DNA from: Rhodopirellula islandica
GTDB lineage: Bacteria; Planctomycetota; Planctomycetia; Pirellulales; Pirellulaceae
Direction of reading: 5' to 3'
Assembly (NCBI RefSeq): GCF_001027925.1
Contig: NZ_LECT01000048.1
Span: forward strand, 1-64,000
Length of the DNA: 64,000 nucleotides
Positions 52,312-62,650 of this stretch are shown in pieces; position 1 is the stretch's first letter; each line of letters begins with the position of its first letter. The translations under genes were made by a program, and so were the position numbers. The notes under the pieces were generated by a model. It saw only the letters and a program-made list of their open reading frames with translations. It did no database searches and was not told the origin of the DNA.

Positions 52312-55300
52312 TCAATCGAGGTAAAGGAATTCATTGGTCAACATCAGGGCCTGGGCCAATTGGTCGACACGACCAAGCGGTTGCGGTGCGGGAGGCGCGA
52401 AGTCTTTTTGGGACTGCCAGCGATCGCCGTTGAGCTCACCGCCAATGCCCGCAATCGTGATCGTCCAGGTGTGAGAGTCCGAATTCGAATTGGCTCCTGG
52501 GCTGGCGACAAAATCTATCACCTCGCCCGCCTTCACTGGTAACCGGGGCACCGACGGTTTGATCGTTCCACGAGCCACTTTGTCTGTCGTGCGGAAGTCA
52601 CCGCTTCGAATCGACACTGTGATGCCATCCCCATTGGGCCTGGCATGCGTCACCTTGCAGGCGATTCGGACCGCACCATCGGCCGGAGCCACCCAGCGGC
52701 GAATGATGCTGTGCGCTGGATTGACGCCGCAATGTGCCGCGGTGGCCGACAACCGCAGGAATTTCAACTTCGGGTCAGGGAATGGTTCCGATGCCTGGTA
52801 GGCTTTGCCGGACCAATACGGAAGGGGTGTGAAGTCGTCGGCTGGGTCACCGGCATGCTTGGGCGTACTGGCGATGTTTCCCCAACCGTACTGCCAAACT
52901 CCACCGAGAGCCTGCCCGTCGGTGTCCGCAGCGGCGACCAGGAACCGTTTTGCCATCGTGATTTCATCCGCTGACGGATCACGCGAAAACACTCGCCGGT
53001 AGATCGCCGTGATCGTCGCCGCGTCGGCGTCGTTGCCATCGGCTTCGTCGGCAACACGGTCGGCCAGTTCACGCGCTTGCTCGGCAACAAACGGGTGATT
53101 CATGAAGAACAAAGCCTGCTGCGGAATCGTGGTCTCCGCCCGAGAGGCTGCGGATGCGGTGGGCGATGCAAAATCGAACGTCCGCAAGATCGGATCGAGT
53201 TCCAGACGGTCAACGTAAGCGTACAAACTGCGCCGAGTCGTGTACGGCGTTTCACTCAACTTGACCGAGCGTCCACCGACGGTGAGATCGATCGTACCTG
53301 CGACTGAGACGATCGAATCCCGCATCGCTTCGAAATCGAGACGTCGACGATTCTGCCGCCACAACCAACGGTTCTCCGGATCGACCGCGAAAGCATCCTC
53401 TCGCAGTTCAGAAGATTGCTGGTAGGTGTGGCTGGTCGTGATCGTGCGATGCATCCATTTCATCGACCAACCTTGCTCAATGAATTCGCTGGCCAACCAG
53501 TCGAGCAATTCCGGGTGCGATGGCGGTGAGCTTCGCAATCCGAAGTCATCCAACGAATCCACCAAGCCGCGGCCAAAGTAACGAGCCCAAACGCGGTTGA
53601 CCAACACACGAGCGGTCAATGGGTTTTCCGCTGACGTGATCGCTTCGGCAAGTTCGCGGCGACCGCTGCCATCGGTGAACGGGCCGTCGCTGACGTCGGA
53701 CAACAACGACAAAAACTGACGCGGCACCCGATCGCCACGACGGTTCGCTTCGCCGCGCAGCAGCACGAACGGATTGACAGGCTTCTTCAGATCGACCAAT
53801 GCCATCGCTCGTGGCGGCGCGGCCGGATGAGTGGATTCGACCGCGGCGATGGCCTTTTCGCGATCCCCCAGAGCCTTGCGTCCTTTGCCCAGCAAACGTG
53901 ATGCTCGCGCGACCGCTTCCACGTCGAGGTCAAACCAACCTCCGTCAGCCATCAGGATCTGACGGATCGCTTCTTGGTTTGCATCAGCCAGCTTGATCGC
54001 TTGATTGTCGTTCTTGACGTCCGCCGATTTCGATATCGCGTCCCAAGCCTTCAGCACGTCGTCCATCACGTCCGCATAAACGGCAATCAATTCACGCTGC
54101 GTCTTGGGATTCGATTCCACCAAGCCATCGCGGATGAGCGGATTCAGGTGCTTGTTCGCCCGCCAGGATTTCATCCAGCGAGGCAATTGCTTGTTGAATT
54201 GTTTCGTATTCGCGCCCAATGCTTGGTTCCATGGGCCCAGGCTGGGATGCGAAACATCGGAACGATTCTTCAAGTCCGCCGCCAAGCGTGCGTTCAGCGG
54301 CGTCATCGCGGTCTCTTTGATCTTCAATTGGCCAATCACACCACGGATCTCTTTTCCGCGAGTGATCGACAGCAAATAGAAACCGTCCAGGTACGTCGGC
54401 AATTGCTTTTTCAAATCCGCGATCGCTTGCTTTCGCAAGTCTGCTTTGTACTCGGCGAGCTCATTCTGCTTGGCGGTTAGTTGAGCCTGGAAATCCGCTT
54501 TCAATTCATCGGAGAATGAAACGTCCGTGTCGATCCGCGGCAGTGTCTCCGGAAGAGCACAACTCGCGAAAACGCCATACAACGAGTAGTAGTCCTCCGT
54601 CGGGATCGGATCGTATTTGTGATCGTGGCAGCGTGCACAACTGACCGTGATTCCCATCAACCCACGACCGACCACGTCAATTTTGTCCGCGATCTGTTCC
54701 AGGCGGTTGTTGCGAAAACGGGGGCCAACGGTCAAGAAGCCCAGTGCCGCCAGCGAGGGTGAATCGGCGTCTTCGGTGTAGAAATCCGCTGCGATCTGTT
54801 CGCGAACAAATTGATCGTAGGGTTTGTCATTGTTCAGCGACTGGATCACGTAGTCGCGATAGGTGTAGGCGTACGGGTAACGAAGTTCGGCTTGGGCCTG
54901 CCAATCGCGAGTGTCACCGTAGCGTGCCAGGTCCAACCAGTAGCGTGCCCATCGTTCGCCGTGATGCTGGTCGGCCAACAACGTTTCGATCCATTCCGAG
55001 ACCACCACATCCGTGTCGCGTTCGTCATTCACAAAGGCTTGCACCTGAGAGTACGTCGGGGGCAGCCCCAGCAGGTCGAAGTGCAGCCTGCGGACGATCA
55101 CCTCACGAGACGCGGTTTTTCCTGGCGTCAATCCATTGCGGTCAAGCGAGGCGGCAATGAATGAGTCGATTGGATGGGCCGATTTTTTTTGATTCGCCGC
55201 GGTCTGGTCCGCCGGTTTCGATGTGGTGGGAACCTGGGGCTTTTGCAGCGGTTGGAATGCCCAGTGTGACTCGGCGACGCGACCGATCGCCTTTTGGTCA

Positions 55301-55773
55301 CCGAGTGCCGGAGTCATGTCCGTGGCATCGGACTCTGCCATGTCCTGAGCACTTGCGGGCCACGGCAATCCCATGTTGATCCAACGCCGCAGGGTCACGA
55401 TTTGATCTTCTTCCAGCGGCCCGTCCGGCGGCATCATCTCCATCCCGCGTCGACCAAGCACCGCATCAATGATCAGGCTCTCGTTGACGTTCTTGGCAAC
55501 CGCTGCTGGACCACTGATGCCGCCCTGCAAGATTGTTCCCAGCGAATCCAATCGCAGATCCGATTCCTGCAGCGCATCCCCGTGACACTCGTAGCAGTGT
55601 TCAATCAGCAGCGGTCGAACCTTTTCTTCAAAGAACGACTCACGGGGATTCAAACCATCGGCGTACGCACCAGCGCAAAACAACGCCACGGCAAGCAAAC
55701 ACGTGAGGTACCGGGCGGTTTGGTGCATCCAGACAGAAAGCACTCGTTGAGAAGACATCAACGAAAGCATCAT
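52312..55773 (-). CDS. PSD1 protein: cytochrome c, DUF1549, DUF1553 with C-terminal insert
   Basis: The 1153-residue product has a signal segment (about 18-38: TARYLTCLLAVALFCAGAYA) and one N-terminal haem c site (LLIEHCYECHGDALQESDLR, Cys60-His64). DUF1549 marks are RYWLDLARYGDTRDWQAQAE, with CARCHDHKYDPIPTEDYYSL. DUF1553 marks are SAENPLTARVLVNRVWARYF and DFGLRSSPPSHPELLDWLAS. Instead of a discoidin-like insert after DUF1549 it has a helical insert (about 470-660). Within the late DUF1553 region it has a beta-rich insert (GAVRIACKVTHARPNGDGIT). It pairs with the downstream DUF1501 gene. The cytochrome and DUF order is standard for the family. Confidence 0.92.
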   Translation of the reverse strand: MMLSLMSSQRVLSVWMHQTARYLTCLLAVALFCAGAYADGLNPRESFFEEKVRPLLIEHCYECHGDALQESDLRLDSLGTILQGGISGPAAVAKNVNESLIIDAVLGRRGMEMMPPDGPLEEDQIVTLRRWINMGLPWPASAQDMAESDATDMTPALGDQKAIGRVAESHWAFQPLQKPQVPTTSKPADQTAANQKKSAHPIDSFIAASLDRNGLTPGKTASREVIVRRLHFDLLGLPPTYSQVQAFVNDERDTDVVVSEWIETLLADQHHGERWARYWLDLARYGDTRDWQAQAELRYPYAYTYRDYVIQSLNNDKPYDQFVREQIAADFYTEDADSPSLAALGFLTVGPRFRNNRLEQIADKIDVVGRGLMGITVSCARCHDHKYDPIPTEDYYSLYGVFASCALPETLPRIDTDVSFSDELKADFQAQLTAKQNELAEYKADLRKQAIADLKKQLPTYLDGFYLLSITRGKEIRGVIGQLKIKETAMTPLNARLAADLKNRSDVSHPSLGPWNQALGANTKQFNKQLPRWMKSWRANKHLNPLIRDGLVESNPKTQRELIAVYADVMDDVLKAWDAISKSADVKNDNQAIKLADANQEAIRQILMADGGWFDLDVEAVARASRLLGKGRKALGDREKAIAAVESTHPAAPPRAMALVDLKKPVNPFVLLRGEANRRGDRVPRQFLSLLSDVSDGPFTDGSGRRELAEAITSAENPLTARVLVNRVWARYFGRGLVDSLDDFGLRSSPPSHPELLDWLASEFIEQGWSMKWMHRTITTSHTYQQSSELREDAFAVDPENRWLWRQNRRRLDFEAMRDSIVSVAGTIDLTVGGRSVKLSETPYTTRRSLYAYVDRLELDPILRTFDFASPTASAASRAETTIPQQALFFMNHPFVAEQARELADRVADEADGNDADAATITAIYRRVFSRDPSADEITMAKRFLVAAADTDGQALGGVWQYGWGNIASTPKHAGDPADDFTPLPYWSGKAYQASEPFPDPKLKFLRLSATAAHCGVNPAHSIIRRWVAPADGAVRIACKVTHARPNGDGITVSIRSGDFRTTDKVARGTIKPSVPRLPVKAGEVIDFVASPGANSNSDSHTWTITIAGIGGELNGDRWQSQKDFAPPAPQPLGRVDQLAQALMLTNEFLYLD

Positions 55774-56332
55774 TGAAAACCTATTCTTTCATCATGAAAC
55801 GGCCCCGAAGGTGGGACGCACCCGGAGGTGCGTGACAGGGCCCAGCAGAGCAAATTGTAACTGACCCTGCCTGCCGGCACACGATCGAAGTTATGAGCGC
55901 AACTCGCCGTTGTTTTACTGACCGGCCGAGAAGACACCGTCGGTTTGGTCAAGGTGGCCCGTGAGTTCCGAGCGTCATGTTGGCTCCGTGACTTGGGGGT
56001 GGATGTCGGGATGATCGAACAACCGCGGAGCGGTGACAGTTGTTAGCTTCGGGCTTTCAACCCGAGGTCTCGGGCTCGCCCTCTCGCTCGACAAGCCGCG
56101 GAGCGGCGACAGGTGTCGAGCGATAAGATGGGAGATCGATTGAAAAAGTGAAATTGTAAATTGTAAATTTCAAAATCTGGGCGGTGGCGGCCACGACGGG
56201 GCACGGACCGGAGGAGCATCGTGGCGGCGATCCTCGCCCCGGATGGGGCCGGCGTTGGGCATGCCGCGTGGGCCTTGCTGACGCGTTTTGAAATTGCGTT
56301 TTTTCGACGGATGGCCAACGGCCTTTTTCAAC

Positions 56333-56463
56333 CTCGTGGTCTGTCACAGCTAAAAGTGAGGGTTGATCGTAGTGGACGAGGCCACGAGTCCTTGGATTTG
56401 ACGCCAGTTCAGGACTCGTGGCCTCGTCCACTACCCTAAAAACAAGTCCTGACAGACCATTAG
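56333..56463. mobile_element. MITE-like palindromic element, copy 2 (inverted)
   Basis: This is the reverse complement of the element at 14814-14944. The inner 64-base palindrome is identical by eye; the outer ends differ slightly (terminal CTCGTGGTCTGTCA and, on the other strand, CTAATGGTCTGTCA). No open frame, no direct target repeats that I can see. Confidence 0.75.
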
Positions 56464-56513
56464 CCAGCGGGCAACGCCCGTGGACCAGGAAAACACACTT
56501 CCATTTTGGCCAA

Positions 56514-56691
56514 CGAGCCGTTTGGGCGTTAGCCCCGGTTGTGCGTGAAAACCGTGGCTAACGCCAACGGCTCACATACCCGATGACACCTGCGTACCTG
56601 CTCAATGGTTCTTGGGCAAGGGATGTTTGGCTTCAAAACGCCTGTATTTACAACGCAAACGGCTCCCAGAAGATGTGGGGTACAAAAAGGC
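56514..56691. repeat. Palindrome joined to the window-edge repeat, right copy
   Basis: The left part is an inverted repeat (GAGCCGTTTGGGCGTTAGCC against GGCTAACGCCAACGGCTC, 56514-56573), a member of the GCCGTTTGGGCGTT family. It runs directly into 56573-56691, which repeats 1-119 with one visible mismatch. The same junction occurs, diverged, at about 8265-8310. Confidence 0.85.
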
Positions 56692-56778
56692 TCGGAAGCC
56701 CATCCGACAACGCACCCCGTCCGACGGTCCTTCAAGACCGTCGAATCCATGCCAGGCAACTGGCCGTGGCGAACGTCC

Positions 56779-58692
56779 TTACACGTCGATTTCGCTGGCG
56801 TCTTCGGCGCGGTCCATGATGAACCGAAAGCGTGCCGATGCGTCGCGGCCCATCAAGTCGCTGATCGTGCGGTCGGTTTCCAGATGGTCGTCGATCTCGA
56901 CTTTCAACAACGTTCGCTTGGTTGGATCCAGGGTCGTGTTCCAAAGCACCTTCGGCATCATCTCGCCCAAACCTTTGAAACGCGTGATCTCCGGATTCGC
57001 CCGTCCCTGGTGTTTGGCCAAAATGCGTTCGCGATCGTCTTCGTCAGCCGCCCAAAACGTTTCTTTGCCGATGTCGATTCGGTACAGCGGGGGAACCGCA
57101 ATGAACAGGCGACCGTCAGCGATCAACGCGGGCATGTGCCGGTAAAAGAAGGTCAGCAACAGCGTCGTGATGTGGTGACCATCGCTGTCCGCATCAGCCA
57201 ACAAAATGATTCGATCGTAACGCAAATTTGCGAGGTTCAGTGAGGGCCCGATGCCGCACCCCAGCGACGCGATCATGTCTTGGATTTCTTTGTTGTCGAG
57301 GATCTTTTTCAGGGTGGCCGACTCGGTGTTCAGCACCTTCCCACGCAGCGGCAGGATGGCTTGGCAATTTCGGTCACGGCCTTGCTTGGCACTGCCGCCT
57401 GCGGAGTCACCTTCGACGATGAACAGTTCCGATTTTCCTTTGCCACCCGAGACACAATCCGACAATTTGCCGGGCAGCATCGTTCGCTTGGAGCCACCTT
57501 TTCGCGAAACCGCTTCACTGGCGGCCCGTGACGCGGCGCGGGCTCGGGCCGCGGCGACGATCCGAGCGATGACGGCATCGGCAACCGACGGGTTGTTGTT
57601 GAGCCATTGCTCCATCGCACTCCGCACACCGGATTCGACGATCCCGTGGGCTTCCGGGTTGTTCAACCGGTCTTTCGTTTGGCCTTGGAACTGAGGTTCC
57701 GCCACAAAGATCGAGACGATCGCAATCAAACCTTCGCGAATGTCCTCGTGTGTGATCTTGACCCCGCGAGGCGTCAGGCTGTGCGTGTCGACATGATTGC
57801 GAACGGCTTTGACCACCCCGCCTCGAAAGCCATTTTCGTGGGTGCCGCCGCTGCCCGTTGGGATCCCGTTGACGTAACTGCGAACGTGTTCGTCGGTCGA
57901 CTCGGTCCACTGCAAGGTGACTTCCACCCGGTCGTCGGCATCGACACGGTAGGTGAACGGGGTTTCGTGAATCGTCCGAGCCTCGCGTTCCTTGATGACC
58001 TTCCCGAGGTAATCCACGATGCCGTTTTCGTGCAGAAACGTCTGGCGAGTCTTCGCAACTTCGTCGATGTACGTGACCTTCACACCACGATGCAAAAAAC
58101 TGGCCGTTTCCAATCGCTGCTTGATCGTGTCCCCGTTGAATGTCGTTCGTGGGAAGATCGTCGGATCTGGGGTGAACGTGATCGTCGTTCCCGTTCCACG
58201 AATGGTGCCGCGAAGTTTCTGCAACTTCGAGGTGGCCTGACCGCGGCAGAACGTCATCCGGTACTGAGCCCCGTTGCGTTTGACAACCGCAATCAGTTCT
58301 TTGCTGAGCGCGTTGACGACCGAAGCCCCGACCCCGTGCAGACCACCGGATGTTTTGTAGTTGTCGCCTTCGAATTTCCCGCCCGCGTGCAGCACGGTGA
58401 GCACCATTTCCAGGGCCGACTTCTTCGTCTTGGGGTGCTTGTCGACCGGGATGCCGCGACCATTGTCGCTGACCGAAACGGTTTGCCCGTCTTTGTGAAG
58501 TGTGACAGTGATTTCGGATGCGTGGCCGTTCATGGCCTCGTCCACCGAGTTGTCGACGATCTCCCAGATCAGGTGATGCAAACCAGTGGATCCCACTCCA
58601 CCGATGTACATGCCGGGACGCTTGCGCACAGGCTCGAGGCCTTCCAGCGCGGTGATGTTTTTGGCGTTGTATTCTTTCGGTGCAACGGACAT
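56779..58692 (-). CDS. parE: DNA topoisomerase IV/gyrase subunit B (ParE-like)
   Basis: The 637-residue product is a complete type IIA topoisomerase B subunit. The ATPase has IVDNSVDEAMNGHASEITVT (Mg-binding Asn), VSDNGRGIPVDKH and TSGGLHGVGASVVNALSKE. The transducer is followed by the TOPRIM domain with FIVEGDSAGGSAKQGRDRNC and LADADSDGHHITTLLL. The C-terminal part has GRANPEITRFKGLGEMMPKV and ends NTTLDPTKRTLLKVEI...DRAEDASEIDV. The length of about 640 fits both ParE and the short GyrB form. It lies 90 bases downstream of the A-subunit gene, same strand. I favour ParE because the partner lacks a GyrA box. Confidence 0.85.
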   Translation of the reverse strand: MSVAPKEYNAKNITALEGLEPVRKRPGMYIGGVGSTGLHHLIWEIVDNSVDEAMNGHASEITVTLHKDGQTVSVSDNGRGIPVDKHPKTKKSALEMVLTVLHAGGKFEGDNYKTSGGLHGVGASVVNALSKELIAVVKRNGAQYRMTFCRGQATSKLQKLRGTIRGTGTTITFTPDPTIFPRTTFNGDTIKQRLETASFLHRGVKVTYIDEVAKTRQTFLHENGIVDYLGKVIKEREARTIHETPFTYRVDADDRVEVTLQWTESTDEHVRSYVNGIPTGSGGTHENGFRGGVVKAVRNHVDTHSLTPRGVKITHEDIREGLIAIVSIFVAEPQFQGQTKDRLNNPEAHGIVESGVRSAMEQWLNNNPSVADAVIARIVAAARARAASRAASEAVSRKGGSKRTMLPGKLSDCVSGGKGKSELFIVEGDSAGGSAKQGRDRNCQAILPLRGKVLNTESATLKKILDNKEIQDMIASLGCGIGPSLNLANLRYDRIILLADADSDGHHITTLLLTFFYRHMPALIADGRLFIAVPPLYRIDIGKETFWAADEDDRERILAKHQGRANPEITRFKGLGEMMPKVLWNTTLDPTKRTLLKVEIDDHLETDRTISDLMGRDASARFRFIMDRAEDASEIDV

Positions 58693-58782
58693 GCAGATGA
58701 GGCGTTGAAAGTCGAAGGGGTGGGTGAAGGTATCAGCCTCGGCGGGTTGCCAAGGCGATCGGAATGGCAGTGTGCCGCAGCG

Positions 58783-61284
58783 TCAGTCTTCGAAGACGGG
58801 TGGTGGTTCGATCGGATCGCGAACGATTTCGGCAATTTTGCCGTTCTTCTGCAGTTCGATTCCGCGACCACCCCGCGACGTTGTGCGGTACTTGACCGTC
58901 GAAATCGTCTTTTTAGCGCCACGGTTGGTCACCACGTTGAGCAGATCCCTGTCCCCGGTGGAGGGTTTGAATCCAAGCAATTTGTCGCTGGCGGCGAGTT
59001 TCAATAGCAGCACACCTTTGCCGGCGCCGGACAAGTAATTGATCTCATCGGCTGGGCAAACCATGGCTCTGGCGTCCGCTGAAACAGCCAACACCGTTTC
59101 CGTCCCGGTGATCGGCACCACATCCACGACGCTGGCCCCTGGTTTCACTCGTGCGAACTTGCGTCCGGCGCGGGTCGAAGGTTCCGCGAAGGGCTGCAAA
59201 CCAAACCGCAGGGCATACCCGTCCGTGGTCGCGGCCAACCCATGAATCGCGGGGTAGTAATTCCCCTTGGGATCTTCGCTGATGTCGCCAAGAATTCTGG
59301 GGTCCATCGACAATGCTGCAATGATGTGCTCGCCGTCTTTGAACTTGAACAACTTTTGAATCGGTTCGCCGAAGCCGGTGGAGGCGGGGATGTCGATCAT
59401 GCGAGCGGTGTAGCAAACGCCCAAACTGCTGAAGCAGGCGATCGTCGTGCGGGTGTTGCCCGAGACACAAGCCAGCACCGCGTCTCCTTGTCGGAGGCGA
59501 CTCTTCGAGGGATCCGCGATTTGCTTTTGCCGTTTGACCCATCCGTCGACGGTGACCATGACGTGGCAATCTTCGGCGACGATGAAATCCTCTTCGGTGT
59601 ACTCCACTTCTTCGGTCGGCACGATGAGAGCGCTACGGCGTCGTCCGTCGGGCGTGTTGCCATATTCAGTGATCAGCGATTGCAACTCGCCCTTGATGAT
59701 CGCCCAACGTCCCGAGGAGGTGTAATCGTCTCGGTCGTCGGCCAACAGCTTGTTGATTTCATCGACGCGTTTGCGTTTCTTCTTCAGTTCGTCCAGCACC
59801 ACGTTGATTTCCAAGCGTGCCAAACGATACAGCTTCAATTCCAGAATCGCATCGGTTTGTTCCGCGTCCAAGCCATTGGAGGCTTGCACATTTCGACGTG
59901 ACTTGCCCGCTGCAATTTCCTTGACCGGGAATCGCTTCATGATCTTTTCGGCGGCGTCGGCTTTGCCTTCGCTGCTGCGGATGATCTTGATGATTTCGTC
60001 CAACGCATCGAAGATCAATGCGAAACCTTCGAGGATGTGAATCCTTTTCTCGAGGGCTCGCAATTCGTTGGTGAGTCGCGCGGTCAGCACGTCCAAACGG
60101 AAATGCAAGAAGTACCACAGAATCTCTTTCAAACCGAGTCGTTTGGGAGCACCGACTTCGGGGTTCTCGGTGGGCGTCAGACACGTCAGGTTGACGTTGA
60201 AGTTGGTTTGCAGGGGTGTGTGCTTGTAAAGATACGCCAGCACTTTGTCTGCATCGGCGTTCTTCTTCAGCAGCAGATCGACTCGGATGTCTTCTGTTGA
60301 GAGGTCGCGGACTTCCTGAACCAGTGGCAGTTTGCTGCTGTAGACCAGTTCCGCGATGCGTTCGACCATCGCGGCTTTGTTGACACCAAACGGAATCTCG
60401 GTGATCCGAAGGGTGTCGCCGGTTCGGGACTTCTCGGCGACTTCGGCAACCCCACGCAACTTGATCGTGCCCGTGCCGGTGGCGTAGATCTCACGCAGTT
60501 CCTCTTTGGTGTTGGTGATGTGCCCGCCGGTGGGAAAATCCGGTCCTTGAATCGCATCACCGGCGACCAGTTGGTAATCCTTGATGTCCGGATTGGCCAG
60601 CAACTTGAGCAGCGCGTTGCAAACCTCTTTCAAGTTGTGCGGCGGAATGTTGGTCGCCATCCCGACCGCAATTCCGGTCGCCCCGTTGACCAGCAAGCTG
60701 GGGACGCGAGACGGCAACACAACCGGTTCTTCTCGCGTGCCGTCGTAGTTCGGCTTGAACGCCACGGTGCGGCTGGAAAGATCCGCCAGAACCTCCGAGG
60801 CGATCGGTGTCATGCGGCATTCGGTGTACCGCATGGCCGCCGCGTTGTCGCCATCGATGCTGCCAAAGTTGCCGCTGCCGTCGATCATGGGCATCCGCAA
60901 CGAGAACGATTGGCTCATCCGAACGAGCGCCTCGTAAATCGAACTGTCACCGTGGGGGTGGTAGTTCCCCATCACGTCGCCGACGACCTTGGCACACTTT
61001 CGGTGCTTGGCCGACGAATCGAGTCGCTGCTGCGACATCGTGTACAGAATCCGCCGCTGGACCGGTTTGAGGCCATCGCGGACATCCGGTAGCGCACGGC
61101 TGGTGATGACCGACAGCGAGTAGTTCAGGTAGCGATCTTGAGCCGCGAATCGAAGTGGGATGTTTTCGATGGCAGCCAGCAGCGACTCGTCAAACGGGTC
61201 CACTTTGCCTCGTTTGGAGCGACTGTTCTTGGCCGAACTGGAGCGACTGGATGCAGAATCGGAGGGTTTGCGACGTTTCGCCAC
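58783..61284 (-). CDS. parC: DNA topoisomerase IV/gyrase subunit A (ParC-like)
   Basis: The 833-residue product begins with a basic Ser/Arg/Lys tail (1-28) before the core. The catalytic Tyr is Tyr153 in [12 protein letters not shown], and the QRDR-equivalent segment is [18 protein letters not shown]. There Ser114 and Glu118 correspond to E. coli GyrA Ser83/Asp87 or ParC Ser80/Glu84. The winged-helix and tower regions continue to about 480. The C-terminal beta-pinwheel (about 510-820) contains [20 protein letters not shown] where a gyrase would carry the QRRGGKG-type GyrA box, which I do not see. That argues for decatenating (topo IV-like) rather than supercoiling activity; a late [11 protein letters not shown] does not sit at the GyrA-box position. 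Confidence 0.82.
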   Translation of the reverse strand: MAKRRKPSDSASSRSSSAKNSRSKRGKVDPFDESLLAAIENIPLRFAAQDRYLNYSLSVITSRALPDVRDGLKPVQRRILYTMSQQRLDSSAKHRKCAKVVGDVMGNYHPHGDSSIYEALVRMSQSFSLRMPMIDGSGNFGSIDGDNAAAMRYTECRMTPIASEVLADLSSRTVAFKPNYDGTREEPVVLPSRVPSLLVNGATGIAVGMATNIPPHNLKEVCNALLKLLANPDIKDYQLVAGDAIQGPDFPTGGHITNTKEELREIYATGTGTIKLRGVAEVAEKSRTGDTLRITEIPFGVNKAAMVERIAELVYSSKLPLVQEVRDLSTEDIRVDLLLKKNADADKVLAYLYKHTPLQTNFNVNLTCLTPTENPEVGAPKRLGLKEILWYFLHFRLDVLTARLTNELRALEKRIHILEGFALIFDALDEIIKIIRSSEGKADAAEKIMKRFPVKEIAAGKSRRNVQASNGLDAEQTDAILELKLYRLARLEINVVLDELKKKRKRVDEINKLLADDRDDYTSSGRWAIIKGELQSLITEYGNTPDGRRRSALIVPTEEVEYTEEDFIVAEDCHVMVTVDGWVKRQKQIADPSKSRLRQGDAVLACVSGNTRTTIACFSSLGVCYTARMIDIPASTGFGEPIQKLFKFKDGEHIIAALSMDPRILGDISEDPKGNYYPAIHGLAATTDGYALRFGLQPFAEPSTRAGRKFARVKPGASVVDVVPITGTETVLAVSADARAMVCPADEINYLSGAGKGVLLLKLAASDKLLGFKPSTGDRDLLNVVTNRGAKKTISTVKYRTTSRGGRGIELQKNGKIAEIVRDPIEPPPVFED

Positions 61285-61600
61285 GCGGAATCAACCTAAA
61301 TCGTTGGGGACGTTTGGTGTGAGGGGATGAAATGCAGGATCGCGGATGAGGATGCGAGTTTGGGGGTTATAGCGACCACGGGGTTGTTAGCGAAACCGCG
61401 GATTGCCGCGTTTGAATCGCGTCGGTCGTCGATTGGGATTGAAAAAGCTGGTCCGAGTTGGGCGAACCGTGCCTGCTGGGCGAAATCCCCCGCCTTTCAC
61501 GATCATCATGCCGCATCAGTATCGGCTGTTTTTGTTTCCAATTCGCGTCGAAACCAAATCCCAGACAACTGGTCCGTCGTCGTTCGAGGAGGAACGCAAG
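61285..61600. other. Intergenic stretch, divergent promoters expected
   Basis: Between parC (leftward) and a small exported protein (rightward). I see no gene. An AGGAGG Shine-Dalgarno site at 61587-61592, eight bases before the ATG at 61601, fixes the start of the next gene. Promoter elements were not identifiable by eye. Confidence 0.6.
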
Positions 61601-62164
61601 ATGAAGCGAAATTGGAAAGCAACCGTGGCGACGGTCCAAACCATTGCCACGCAAATCACCCGCCGCTCACGCACCCTGGCTGCAATCGCCATCGGAACAG
61701 CCAGCGTCACGCTGTTTGCTCCCGCCGCGATGGCGCAGGGCGAGCACATCGTCAGCTCACGCGTCGTCAGCGACACGGTGGTCGGAACCAGTGACTCCGG
61801 CCCCGCCACAGGCGGATGCGCCAACGGCGATTGTGGCGGAGCGTCCGGAGGTGAAACCGGCGTTCAAGGACGCGAGTACGGACAGCCCGACCTGTTCTAC
61901 AACTACTACACCCAGGGCCCTGCCAACGCCGCGAACGCTCAGATGTTCGTGTCGCCTGTGCCGGTTCCTCCCAATGTTGGGAGCACCTACCTGACGTACC
62001 AGCCTTTGTACCCCAACGAAATGCTTTATTGGCACAAAGACCGCTACCACAACTATTATGACAATGGTCGTGGTATGAACCGCACGCGAGCGATTTACTA
62101 CAGCCCGCCGGTTCGCCAAGCCGCCAGCAATTTCTACTGGAACACGTTGCGTCTGCCTCGCTGA
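61601..62164 (+). CDS. Small exported Asn/Tyr-rich protein
   Basis: The ATG at 61601 is preceded by AGGAGG. The 187-residue product has an export signal (TLAAIAIGTASVTLFAPAAM, cleavage near AMA-QGE). A Gly/Cys-rich segment follows (GGCANGDCGGASGGETG), then an aromatic, Asn/Tyr-rich region (PDLFYNYYTQGPANAANAQM, YWHKDRYHNYYDNGRGMNRT). It may be a cell-envelope protein. The following gene encodes a smaller protein of similar composition, and the two are 105 bases apart on one strand. No named family recognised. Confidence 0.75.
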   Translation: MKRNWKATVATVQTIATQITRRSRTLAAIAIGTASVTLFAPAAMAQGEHIVSSRVVSDTVVGTSDSGPATGGCANGDCGGASGGETGVQGREYGQPDLFYNYYTQGPANAANAQMFVSPVPVPPNVGSTYLTYQPLYPNEMLYWHKDRYHNYYDNGRGMNRTRAIYYSPPVRQAASNFYWNTLRLPR

Positions 62165-62269
62165 TCCAGCCTCTGGCAACGCGAACCTTTCGCGAAACTG
62201 ACTCCCCCCGTCCGTTCTTTGCAGCGGAATGTTGTTGCCAAAACCACCGTCCTCGAGGACCCCCGAGCT

Positions 62270-62650
62270 ATGAAACGCATCGTCCTTTGTCTCGCCGCCT
62301 TGGCTGCTTTCAGCGGCTTGGCCGGTTCATCCGAACAAGCCCAAGCGGCTGACCCGTACGCGGTGACCCAGGTTTGGAACCACAACTTTGCACAAACGCG
62401 TGCTTGGCACAGCAATTACTACTACGCCCCGAACGGGCAACCGACCGCGATGGTCGTCCCCCCAACCGCTCACCTGCGGCAAACGTATTCGTGGGGCGTC
62501 AGCCAAAATACGAACCACCCGATTTATCACCAGTACGGTCGCAATGCTAGCACGCCAGGTGCAGCGGCACCGGGTCGTTTTCAGGCGACACCGAACTGGC
62601 CCAGCCACACCGATCAATTCGGTTTGAACTACGTTCGCGCCCCTTGGTGA
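62270..62650 (+). CDS. Small exported protein, related in composition to its neighbour
   Basis: From the ATG at 62270 the 126-residue product has a signal peptide (MKRIVLCLAALAAFSGLAGS, cleavage near AQA-ADP). Its mature region has WNHNFAQTRAWHSNYYYAPN, ending SHTDQFGLNYVRAPW. The Trp-His and Tyr-rich pattern resembles the upstream protein's C-terminal half, suggesting distant paralogues. Role unknown; an envelope or matrix protein is possible. Confidence 0.72.
   Translation: MKRIVLCLAALAAFSGLAGSSEQAQAADPYAVTQVWNHNFAQTRAWHSNYYYAPNGQPTAMVVPPTAHLRQTYSWGVSQNTNHPIYHQYGRNASTPGAAAPGRFQATPNWPSHTDQFGLNYVRAPW

Larger units (their letters stand above)
55774..56778. other. Intergenic repeat cluster
   Basis: About 1 kb without a supported gene between the second PSD1 gene and parE. 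It holds the inverted copy of the MITE-like element (56333-56463) and the palindrome plus edge repeat (56514-56691). It also has the inverted pair CGACGGTC/GACCGTCG at 56722-56743 downstream of the parE stop; this hairpin lacks a T run, so I do not call it a terminator. Confidence 0.65.

Noticed and set aside
56722-56743. Terminator of parE
   Set aside because: The 8-bp hairpin is real but no T run follows on the minus strand.
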